From NCBI GenBank assembly GCA_003153435.1, contig PLYR01000076.1, forward strand, positions 1-33,906: DNA of 33,906 bases, read 5' to 3'. The translations under genes were made by a program, and so were the position numbers. Shown here one piece after another: positions 15,693 to 22,812 of the stretch (position 1 is the stretch's first letter; every line of letters starts with the position of its first letter). The stretch is from Bacteroidota bacterium (GTDB lineage: Bacteria; Bacteroidota; Bacteroidia; Palsa-965). Below the pieces are notes generated by a model. The model was not told where the DNA came from. It was given only the letters and a program-made list of their open reading frames with translations, and did no database searches.

Positions 15693-17156
15693 ATGAATAT
15701 ACTTCAGCAAATGATAGGTTTTATGAACAAGGAAGAGCTTCGGCACTTCAAATTGTACGCGAAACGGACCCAAGCCTCCTTGGAGCGAAAAGATTTGCAG
15801 TTGTTCGATTATATCCGGCATTCCTTCCCAGATTACGAGGAGGACAAAATTCAGAAAAAGCTATATGGAACGGGAGATAAGAACACCCTCTATCGGCTTA
15901 AAAATCGACTCCTAGATGATGTAAGCAGGAGCCTGGCGCTGCAATATTTTGAAACAACAGACTACAACCTTTTACTGAATCACCTTGCCCTGGCCCGCCT
16001 TTTTCATGCCCGGAACCAAAGTGAAATAGCGATCCATTTTCTTACGCGAGCTGAAAAAAAGGCGTTTGAACTCGAAATCTTCGAACTGCTTGATTTAATC
16101 TATAATGAATTGATCCGTCTTTCTCAGGAAACACTCCAGATAAATCCTCAGGTGTATATTCCAAAGAGAAAATCGAACAGACTTAAAATGAATCTCTTGC
16201 AAGAAATTGACGATATCCTTGCAGAAGTGGTTTATAAAATAAAGACCTCTCAGAATTTCTCCGGTAATGATTATGTTAGTCTGGTTGAGCTGGAAAAAAA
16301 GGTCAAAGCCTTTACGCGGGATAAAGCCTTCAGGAATAGCACGCAATTACGCTTCAAAGTGTATCAAAGTGTCAGCCGAATAATGCTTCAGAAGCAGGAT
16401 TTTCGTTCTCTTGAAAAATATCTGCGAAAGACATTTATTGCGTTTGAAAAGGAAAAGCTCTTCAATAAGAGCAATCATGAGGTAAAACTTCAGATGCTGA
16501 CTTATCTTATCAATTCATTGTTTAAAAACGGAAAGACAACTCTTTCTCTTGAATACACGGAGAGGTTGAAAGGGGCGATGAAGGAATTTAATGCTATGAT
16601 GCACGATAAATACCTTTTTTATTATTACAATTCGCTTGTGATTAATTATTCACAAACTGATTTGAAGAAGGCCATTGAAATTCTTCATGAAGCGCGGGAA
16701 AACCCTGTTATTCGTAAGCTTCCATCTTATATAGTTTTTATTTACATCAATCTGGCAACACTCAATTTTGATTTGGGAGATTTTAAACAGGCTATCCGCA
16801 ATCTGGTTAAACTTTGCCTAGAACCCGGTTTTAAGAATCTGGATGTTGGCTTGAGGTTTAAAGTTCATGTTGCAGAACTGATCATTCGGTATGAGCTTGG
16901 TGATTTCGATTTTGTAGATCATAAGTTGGAACAATTGAAAAAGGATTTCAATACAGAGCTGAAGAGTCCGGAGTATGTCCGGCAACAAAAAATAATGGAG
17001 ATAATCCACGGAATGATTCTAAGCCACTCCTTGAAAGATGATAAAGAGCTAATGGTTCTTATAAATGCTCTTCTGTATGGGAAGAATTCGAAAGAACATG
17101 CTCAAAATGATCTTTTAAACTATAATGAGTGGCTCAAAACAAAGTTGACTAAATAA
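15693..17156 (+). CDS. unknown all-helical cytoplasmic protein, possibly TPR-like
   Basis: I do not recognise the family. The 487-residue product has no signal peptide or membrane segment, is rich in Lys, Leu and Phe, and looks almost wholly alpha-helical. Stretches such as LALARLFHARNQSEIAIHFL, the leucine-rich LINSLFKNGKTTLSLEYTER and YINLATLNFDLGDFKQAIRN have the helix-turn-helix spacing and small-residue pattern of tetratricopeptide repeats. A scaffold or protein-protein interaction role is therefore plausible but not shown. Its 3' end overlaps the 3' end of the convergent asd gene by 8 bp. The start follows a perfect -7 box. Confidence 0.8.
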   Translation: MNILQQMIGFMNKEELRHFKLYAKRTQASLERKDLQLFDYIRHSFPDYEEDKIQKKLYGTGDKNTLYRLKNRLLDDVSRSLALQYFETTDYNLLLNHLALARLFHARNQSEIAIHFLTRAEKKAFELEIFELLDLIYNELIRLSQETLQINPQVYIPKRKSNRLKMNLLQEIDDILAEVVYKIKTSQNFSGNDYVSLVELEKKVKAFTRDKAFRNSTQLRFKVYQSVSRIMLQKQDFRSLEKYLRKTFIAFEKEKLFNKSNHEVKLQMLTYLINSLFKNGKTTLSLEYTERLKGAMKEFNAMMHDKYLFYYYNSLVINYSQTDLKKAIEILHEARENPVIRKLPSYIVFIYINLATLNFDLGDFKQAIRNLVKLCLEPGFKNLDVGLRFKVHVAELIIRYELGDFDFVDHKLEQLKKDFNTELKSPEYVRQQKIMEIIHGMILSHSLKDDKELMVLINALLYGKNSKEHAQNDLLNYNEWLKTKLTK

Positions 17157-18138
17157 GGTTCTTTCCAAGCAGATACTCCGCAATTTGAATGGCGTTTGTA
17201 GCAGCGCCTTTCCTTAGGTTGTCAGAAACAATCCACATCTGTAGGGTCTTTGGTTGAGTCTCATCTCTACGTAGGCGACCAACAAATACTTCGTCTTTAT
17301 TATGCGCGTCTTTTGGCATAGGATAATGAAGTTTCTTGATGTCATCCACGAGGATGACTCCCGGGGCTGAAGCCAGGGTCTTGCGCACCTCCTCCAGTTC
17401 GAATTCATGCTCAAACTCAACATTCACAGATTCACTATGTCCCCCCATAACTGGTATTCTAACCGCTGTAGCAGTAACACGGATGTTTTTATCCCCCATT
17501 ATTTTCACGGTCTCATGAACCATTTTCATTTCTTCCTTGGTATAACCATTATCGGTAAAAACATCGATCTGGGGGATGACGTTGAGATCTATCGGGTAGG
17601 CATAAGCCATCTCCCCGGATGTTCCATTCCGTTCGTTCATGAGCTGGGTCACCGCCTTAACCCCTGTACCAGTTACTGACTGATATGTTGATACGACTAC
17701 TCTTTTGACTTTGTATTTCAGATGTAAAGGATTCAGGGCTATAACCATCTGAATGGTTGAACAATTTGGATTAGCGATGATCTTGTCATCTTTTCCAAGT
17801 TCTTTCGCATTGATTTCAGGCACGATAAGTTTTCTGCCGGGGTCCATTCTCCAAGCCGAGGAATTATCGATCACTGTTATTCCTGCTTCAGCAAACTTAG
17901 GAGCCCATTCCAGAGAGGTTCCGCCTCCTGCTGAGAAGAGGGCTACTGCAGGTTTCATGCTAATAGCTGTTTGCAAGGAAACAACTTTGTATTTCTTCCC
18001 TTTAAATGAAATGTCCTTCCCTACCGATTTCTCAGAGGCTACTGGAATAAACTCCGTAACCGGGAAATTTCGTTCTTCTAGGACCTGAATCATTTTTGTA
18101 CCTACCAGTCCTGTAGCGCCCACAACTGCAACTTTCAT
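17149..18138 (-). CDS. asd: aspartate-semialdehyde dehydrogenase
   Basis: This enzyme reduces L-aspartyl-4-phosphate to L-aspartate 4-semialdehyde with NADPH. It is the branch-point step towards lysine and diaminopimelate, threonine, methionine and isoleucine. The 329-residue protein starts with the nucleotide-binding motif VAVVGATGLVGTKM. The catalytic cysteine is Cys126 in ANPNCSTIQMV. The catalytic-histidine segment is RIPVMGGHSESVNVEF. The length is normal. The 5' region is unusual: a short leader ORF and a terminator-like hairpin precede the gene on the same strand (18170-18289), suggesting attenuation. The 3' end overlaps the convergent gene by 8 bp, leaving no room for a terminator between the two stop codons. 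Confidence 0.97.
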   Translation of the reverse strand: MKVAVVGATGLVGTKMIQVLEERNFPVTEFIPVASEKSVGKDISFKGKKYKVVSLQTAISMKPAVALFSAGGGTSLEWAPKFAEAGITVIDNSSAWRMDPGRKLIVPEINAKELGKDDKIIANPNCSTIQMVIALNPLHLKYKVKRVVVSTYQSVTGTGVKAVTQLMNERNGTSGEMAYAYPIDLNVIPQIDVFTDNGYTKEEMKMVHETVKIMGDKNIRVTATAVRIPVMGGHSESVNVEFEHEFELEEVRKTLASAPGVILVDDIKKLHYPMPKDAHNKDEVFVGRLRRDETQPKTLQMWIVSDNLRKGAATNAIQIAEYLLGKNLI

Positions 18139-18169
18139 ATGCTTGTTTTTTTCGTTTACAATACTTAAA

Positions 18170-18195
18170 CAAAAAGCCTTTCCGGTGGAAAGGCT
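18170..18195 (-). terminator. intrinsic terminator in the asd leader
   Basis: On the minus strand AGCCTTTCC (18195-18187), loop ACC and GGAAAGGCT (18183-18175) form a perfect 9-bp hairpin followed by T residues (TTTTG). It lies upstream of the asd start (18138) and downstream of a short ORF, with no full gene on that strand to terminate. A role in attenuation is therefore the simplest reading. Confidence 0.7.
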
Positions 18196-18237
18196 CTGCT
18201 TTTATTTCAGGATGTATAAAACATCAGAGGCCATTCC
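18175..18237 (-). promoter_or_regulatory. candidate antiterminator/terminator switch before asd
   Basis: On the minus strand GGAATGGCCTCTG (18237-18225) can pair with CAGAGCCTTTCC (18198-18187). This gives 11 base pairs, one U-U mismatch and one bulged C. The second strand is also the 5' arm of the terminator at 18175-18195, so the two structures exclude each other. The first strand lies over the last codons of the leader ORF. A ribosome finishing the ORF would mask it and allow termination, while a ribosome stalled earlier would leave it free to form the antiterminator. Confidence 0.5.
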
Positions 18238-18289
18238 GCTTGGATGAAGGTTTCTTATACTTCAGACATGTGATGGTCATCCTGTTCAT
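18224..18289 (-). CDS. candidate leader peptide of asd (21 aa)
   Basis: The ORF encodes MNRMTITCLKYKKP and then SSKRNGL; an internal ATG at 18280 would give 18 residues. It holds two Thr codons around an Ile (TIT) and four Lys codons, three of them close together. Those amino acids are end products of the pathway that asd feeds. The stop codon is 29 nt before the terminator hairpin. GATCTTTG at 18301-18294 on the minus strand is one mismatch from TAnnTTTG and would start transcription almost at the first ATG. It is too short for coding statistics, so the call rests on its position and the RNA structures. Confidence 0.4.
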   Translation of the reverse strand: MNRMTITCLKYKKPSSKRNGL

Positions 18290-18383
18290 GAAGCAAAGAT
18301 CATACTTTTTGGAATACGGCTGCATTTTTTCTAAAAGAATCTTTCAGAGCTTTCTGATTAGAAGCAGAATGTCTTATTCTGCC

Positions 18384-18416
18384 ATTGACTTTACCCCCTT
18401 AAGCGATGTACATTTC
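18384..18416 (+). promoter_or_regulatory. probable promoter of the lamin-tail protein gene
   Basis: ATTG at 18384-18387 is followed after 21 bp by TACATTTC at 18409-18416, one mismatch from TAnnTTTG. Transcription would begin about 15 nt before the GTG start at 18437. Confidence 0.45.
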
Positions 18417-18436
18417 GGTCGTCAAAATGAAACGTT

Positions 18437-21034
18437 GTGAAACACCTTTTAATAATCCTTTCGATTATAAGCTTCCAGATGGAAGGGCAAGTCATAACCG
18501 ATGATTTTTCCGATGGAGATTTCACACACAATCCGGTCTGGGCAGGAGACAGTTCTCATTTTATTGTAAACGGGTCGGCTGAGCTTCAACTGCAGGATAC
18601 CGGGCCTAACCAAAGTTATTTATCAACAGCAAGCCCCGGAACTTTACTGAGAAACAACGAATGGAGGTTTTGGGCGCGGGAAAATTTTTCCCCTTCTGCC
18701 AATAATTATGGTCGGGTATATCTTGTATCAGACAGTCAGAATCTAAAGGATAGCCTAAACGGATATTACCTTCAATTTGGTGAAGCGGGAAATAACGATG
18801 CGGTGGAGTTATTCAGGCAAAATGGGCTGACTGTTTTTTCCGTTTGTCGGGGAAAAGACGGAGAAATTGCATATCCTTTCCAGATTGGAGTAAAAGTAAC
18901 CCGTGATTCCTTGGGGGAGTGGAGCCTGCTCATAGACCCTCAAGGCGGGGTTGACTATATATTTGAAAATAAGGGAGTTGACACTCTTCAAACAACTACA
19001 CTTTTCTTCGGTGTATTAGCTACATATACCAAAACTGACGATACGAAATTCTACTGGACAGATTTTTATGCAGGACCTATATACATTAACCATACTCTTC
19101 CTGCAATTCTTGAATCGCACACGATATCCGCAACAAAACTGGATGTGCAGTTTAACGAGAGACTGGACTCTGTTCAATCTGTTTTAACATTTAATTATAT
19201 TGTAAATAAAGGAATTGGAAGCCCGACCCAAGTATTGCAGGACTCTGTTAGTGCAGGGCTTATACATCTTTCATTTGCAAATCAATTTTTAGTTGATACA
19301 GGGTATACAATAAAAGTAAAAGATTTGAAGAACGAAAACGGAGACCTCATGAAACCGGATTCAACCTTGTTCTGGCGTTTTGTACCCCGATCTTTCGACG
19401 TTGTAATTAATGAGGTGATGGCCAATCCGAAGCCACCCCAGAATCTTCCTCCTTATGAATATATCGAGCTCTATAACAGGACGAAAATCCCAATACCGCT
19501 GGATAACTGGAAGATTTGTATTGGACTGAAAGAACATTTAATAGGTTCGGTTACAATACTCCCTGATAGCTTTGTTGTACTTTGTTCAAATACAGCAAGT
19601 CTTACTTTTAACTCTTCCCTTCCTGTTGTCGGTGTTGCAGGTTTTCCTGCCCTTAACAATTCCGGAGCCGAACTGACTTTGAAAACAGACTCTGGACGAG
19701 TGATGTCTTGCATAACGTATTCCGATACCTGGTATGGGAATTCAAACAAAAAAAATGGAGGTTGGTCACTAGAACAAATTGACCCTGATAATCCATGTGC
19801 TGGTTCTGAGAATTGGAGAGCATCCGTAAACCCCGATGGTGGAAGTCCAGGCAAACGAAATTCAATCAAAGGCTCAAACCCGGATCATTCTTTTCCAGAG
19901 GTACTCCATGTTGTAGTGATTTCTCCGGATACACTTTGTGTTATTTTCTCAAAACCACTTGATAGTGCTTCCATGATTAATCCGGCCCTCTATGCCTCAA
20001 TTCCTCCGATACAGCTTAAATCTATCCAGGCAGTTGGCAATGATTATCAACGAATCTTTCTTTTTCTCTCTTTCCCGCTTCAGGCAGGAATTATATATGA
20101 ATTGAAAATGAATTCCGGCATAAAAGACTGTGTTGGTAATCCTTTGCTGTCAAATGAAAGTATCCGCTTTGCTTCGCCACAAAACCCTGTTTATCAAGAC
20201 ATTGTCATCAATGAGATGCTTTCTGACCCCAGGAGTGGAGGGGTGAAATATGTAGAGCTTTACAATCGATCCTTGAAGGTAATTGACCTAAAATCATTAA
20301 ATCTGGCCTCAGGAGATTCAATCATCGGAGTCATTTCAGATATAAAGGAAATAACATCAATCGGATACTTGCTCTTTCCTGGTGATTATGTTGTATTGAG
20401 TACAGATGGAGCAATAGTTAAAAACCAATATTTCTCGTTGGACCCAAAGGCGTTCACGGATTTGCCCACCATGCCAAAAATGGACATTGGTGGAGGACTG
20501 ATAGCATTATCTACTACTTCTGGATTGATCATTGATCAAGTAATTTATTCTTCCTCTTGGCAGTTTCCGCTTCTTAACACAACGAAAGGTGTATCACTCG
20601 AAAGAATTGATTTTGAGAAGCCGTCCCAGGATCCAAATAACTGGCATTCTGCGGCTGAAACAGTGGGTTTTGGAACACCCGGGTACAGGAACTCTGAGTA
20701 CATGGGTAAGTCATCTGTCTCGGAAGTCAGTCTGGGGTACGAACTATTTTCTCCAGATGAAGACGGATACCACGACGTGCTTCCTATCAACTACTGGTTT
20801 GACGCTCCTGGAAGCCTTGCTATCGTCAAGATCTATGATTCCCGGGGTAGACTTATCAGGAATTTGGAGAGGAATATTCTGTTAGGTTCTTCAGGAAGTA
20901 TTAATTGGGATGGATTAGGGGACCGTCAGGAAAAAGCTCCAATCGGGAGATATATCATCTATTTTCAAGTCTTTCATGTAAATGGGAAAGAGCAATCCTA
21001 CAAGTTAGTCTGCACACTGGCTTCTAAACTTTGA
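18437..21034 (+). CDS. large secreted protein with two lamin-tail domains and FlgD-like C-terminus
   Basis: This is an 865-residue exported protein. The GTG start gives a signal peptide (KHLLIILSIISFQMEG, then QVITDD). Domains, in order, are as follows. A jelly-roll-like region lies at about 20-210. An SbsA-like Ig domain follows at about 215-315. Lamin-tail domain 1 (about 318-440) is marked by VVINEVMANP and YEYIELYNRT. A second Ig-like domain covers about 485-580. Lamin-tail domain 2 (about 590-750) is marked by IVINEMLSDP and VKYVELYNRS. A C-terminal region with SPDEDGYHDVLPI, VKIYDSRGRLIRNL and INWDGLGDRQEKAPIGRYII resembles FlgD-like or gliding-motility C-terminal modules and could serve as a T9SS sorting region. 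It is probably on the cell surface. The function is unknown. Confidence 0.87.
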   Translation: MKHLLIILSIISFQMEGQVITDDFSDGDFTHNPVWAGDSSHFIVNGSAELQLQDTGPNQSYLSTASPGTLLRNNEWRFWARENFSPSANNYGRVYLVSDSQNLKDSLNGYYLQFGEAGNNDAVELFRQNGLTVFSVCRGKDGEIAYPFQIGVKVTRDSLGEWSLLIDPQGGVDYIFENKGVDTLQTTTLFFGVLATYTKTDDTKFYWTDFYAGPIYINHTLPAILESHTISATKLDVQFNERLDSVQSVLTFNYIVNKGIGSPTQVLQDSVSAGLIHLSFANQFLVDTGYTIKVKDLKNENGDLMKPDSTLFWRFVPRSFDVVINEVMANPKPPQNLPPYEYIELYNRTKIPIPLDNWKICIGLKEHLIGSVTILPDSFVVLCSNTASLTFNSSLPVVGVAGFPALNNSGAELTLKTDSGRVMSCITYSDTWYGNSNKKNGGWSLEQIDPDNPCAGSENWRASVNPDGGSPGKRNSIKGSNPDHSFPEVLHVVVISPDTLCVIFSKPLDSASMINPALYASIPPIQLKSIQAVGNDYQRIFLFLSFPLQAGIIYELKMNSGIKDCVGNPLLSNESIRFASPQNPVYQDIVINEMLSDPRSGGVKYVELYNRSLKVIDLKSLNLASGDSIIGVISDIKEITSIGYLLFPGDYVVLSTDGAIVKNQYFSLDPKAFTDLPTMPKMDIGGGLIALSTTSGLIIDQVIYSSSWQFPLLNTTKGVSLERIDFEKPSQDPNNWHSAAETVGFGTPGYRNSEYMGKSSVSEVSLGYELFSPDEDGYHDVLPINYWFDAPGSLAIVKIYDSRGRLIRNLERNILLGSSGSINWDGLGDRQEKAPIGRYIIYFQVFHVNGKEQSYKLVCTLASKL

Positions 21035-21104
21035 AAAACATTTATCCGCACACTTATTCATTCCATGAATATGGCGCTAATTGACTAGTTTATAGCCATT
21101 TCGA

Positions 21105-21135
21105 TTTGTTTTTTAATGAAACTTCATTAACTTTA
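21105..21135 (+). promoter_or_regulatory. promoter of the ECF sigma gene, with embedded inverted repeat
   Basis: TTTG at 21105-21108 and TAACTTTA at 21128-21135 are 19 bp apart, a near-ideal Bacteroidota -33/-7 pair. Between them and overlapping the -7 box is a perfect 8-bp inverted repeat: TTAATGAA at 21113-21120 and TTCATTAA at 21123-21130, with a 2-bp centre. This is placed like an operator. Confidence 0.6.
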
Positions 21136-21155
21136 CAAATAAGATAGGCAACCCA

Positions 21156-21770
21156 ATGAATAATCATTCGTCTTCTTCTGTAGGAGTACATGAGAAACCA
21201 AGCAGCCAGATGACTGAAGAAGAGTTGATTCATGGATGTTTAAGACATGACAAGATCTGTCAGAAACAGCTCTACGATAGGTTTTACGGGAAAATGATGG
21301 GAGTCTGTATGCGTTACGCTAAGAACAGAGATGAGGCTAAAGACATACTGAACGAGGGGTTTATGAAGGTTTTTACAAACCTCAGGAATTATAATCATAC
21401 AGGCTCTTTTGAAGGTTGGTTGAGACGAATTGTCGTGAATACAGCAATCGACCATCTTCGCAAGAATAGACACGAATATCTCATTGTAAATACAGTTTAC
21501 GCCGATCAGGCAGGGCTGAAAAAAGCTGAAGAAATAGAAGATGACGATATTTTCAGAAACATCCATCAGGAAGATATAATCAAAGCGATTCAAGAACTTT
21601 CACCTGCGTACCGTACTGTATTTAACCTCTATGTAATGGAGGAATTTACACATAAAGAAATAGCCGAAAAGTTGGATATCAGTGAGGGTACAAGTAAGTC
21701 TAACCTCAGCAAAGCTAAGTTTAACCTGAAAAAAAATCTTGCACATTTTATAAGCAATACTCCAAAATGA
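21156..21770 (+). CDS. RNA polymerase ECF-type sigma-70 factor
   Basis: This is a 204-residue sigma factor with only regions 2 and 4, as in the ECF group. Region 2 covers about residues 36-105 (LYDRFYGKMMGVCMRYAKNR, DEAKDILNEGFMKVF, GSFEGWLRRIVVNTAIDHLR). Region 4 lies at about 145-200, with the helix-turn-helix HKEIAEKLDISEGTSKSNLS. It directs RNA polymerase to an unknown set of promoters. Its stop overlaps the start of the next gene by 4 bp (ATGA), so the two are translationally coupled. The ATG at 21156 is preceded by a good promoter. The N-terminal 18 or so residues before MTEEELIHGCL are extra compared with many ECF factors. Confidence 0.93.
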   Translation: MNNHSSSSVGVHEKPSSQMTEEELIHGCLRHDKICQKQLYDRFYGKMMGVCMRYAKNRDEAKDILNEGFMKVFTNLRNYNHTGSFEGWLRRIVVNTAIDHLRKNRHEYLIVNTVYADQAGLKKAEEIEDDDIFRNIHQEDIIKAIQELSPAYRTVFNLYVMEEFTHKEIAEKLDISEGTSKSNLSKAKFNLKKNLAHFISNTPK

Positions 21771-22732
21771 TAACGAACGCCAACAACGATTTTGAACGCA
21801 GAATCAAATCTTCTCTGGAAGGATTTGAAGCTTCGTACACTCCTGGCGATTGGGAGGATTTGGATGTAAAACTGAATACCCTCCCCAAACATACCCCCTC
21901 CTTTAATTTCGACCTCAAGAAATTCAGTTTCAAGTGGAAATTCTCAACAAATATTTACATTGCTCTTATAGCTTGTGCAGCATTTTTCCTCCTCATGTAC
22001 AAACTCGGAGGAGTCTCCGGCTCATCCAAAGCCAGTATAGTAAATGATGGTGCGAAGAAAACTCCGGTGGTGAATGCTTCTGAAATAAAAACACCGCTTG
22101 CAAATGTTCCTGTAAAAACAGCCCCTCTACCACAAGCTGTTCTAACAAAGAAAGACAGTGCATCTTACGAAGAGCCAGCGGGACCTGAACTCTCTTCTGC
22201 AGACGCTGTGGCAGGAGACAAGTTGAATGATAATTCAGGTAATACGTCACAAAGTAAAACTGCTGAGAAAGATAAACCAGCAGTTTTAGCATCGCAGACA
22301 ACGACTTCCCAGGCTGTTCCAGAAACGCCTAAAGTAGTAGTGTTTGGAGATATGATAGACCCGAAGCATGGACTTATGTATAATACCAAGGAGAAAGTAA
22401 GCACCACCCCAACTCAAACAAAGGTAAATGTAGGTTGGAATGATTACGTGATCTATGATCCTGGAAAGTCCAAGGCTATAGATTCAACTAAGACAGCAGT
22501 CGTGCCAGCCACAGAATCTGGATCGACTTCTGAAACGAAGAAATCCGGACGTAAGAAAAAAGGGCTCGATAAAGCAATTAGCTCTGATTCTCCAGGGACC
22601 ATGCTCGGAGCTCCAACAGTAACCGGGGATTCTAATTCCGGTAATCCTGCAGAAGCATCAGACAGCACGCGAAAAGCAAAGGTGAAAAATCCTAAGCTTA
22701 AATCTGATCTGACCCCCAACGACCCTTATTGA
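21767..22732 (+). CDS. single-pass membrane protein coupled to the ECF sigma factor, possible regulator
   Basis: I do not recognise a named family. The 321-residue product has a cytoplasmic-type N-terminus of about 60 residues (FERRIKSSLEGFEASYTPGD and WEDLDVKLN). One membrane helix follows (about 64-84, NIYIALIACAAFFLLMYKLG). The rest is a long low-complexity periplasmic-type part rich in Lys, Ser, Thr, Pro and Asp. The ATG overlaps the sigma-factor stop. This topology and coupling are what one expects of an anti-sigma factor, but no zinc-binding ZAS motif or FecR domain is visible, so that role is inferred. A terminator follows at 22758-22789. Confidence 0.78.
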   Translation: MITNANNDFERRIKSSLEGFEASYTPGDWEDLDVKLNTLPKHTPSFNFDLKKFSFKWKFSTNIYIALIACAAFFLLMYKLGGVSGSSKASIVNDGAKKTPVVNASEIKTPLANVPVKTAPLPQAVLTKKDSASYEEPAGPELSSADAVAGDKLNDNSGNTSQSKTAEKDKPAVLASQTTTSQAVPETPKVVVFGDMIDPKHGLMYNTKEKVSTTPTQTKVNVGWNDYVIYDPGKSKAIDSTKTAVVPATESGSTSETKKSGRKKKGLDKAISSDSPGTMLGAPTVTGDSNSGNPAEASDSTRKAKVKNPKLKSDLTPNDPY

Positions 22733-22757
22733 TTATTTTGGAAGGCAACCTTAACTG

Positions 22758-22789
22758 AAAGAGCACGTCTTTATAGAAAGTGCTTTTTT
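22758..22789 (+). terminator. intrinsic terminator of the sigma-factor operon
   Basis: AAAGAGCAC (22758-22766) pairs with GTGCTTTTT (22780-22788), with one G-U pair. The hairpin runs straight into a T-run ending at 22789. It lies 25 bp after the stop of the membrane-protein gene and separates the two-gene sigma operon from the PorP/SprF gene. Confidence 0.8.
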
Positions 22790-22812
22790 ATTTAACGGTA
22801 AGAAACTTCCAA

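Noticed and set aside
18240-18440. A 66-codon plus-strand ORF just before the lamin-tail gene.
   Set aside because: It starts with TTG, overlaps the promoter of the next gene and is antisense to the candidate asd leader. It has no signal or motif.
22780-22812. N-terminal extension of the PorP/SprF protein.
   Set aside because: The extra codons overlap the terminator hairpin of the preceding operon and would put residues in front of a good signal peptide.
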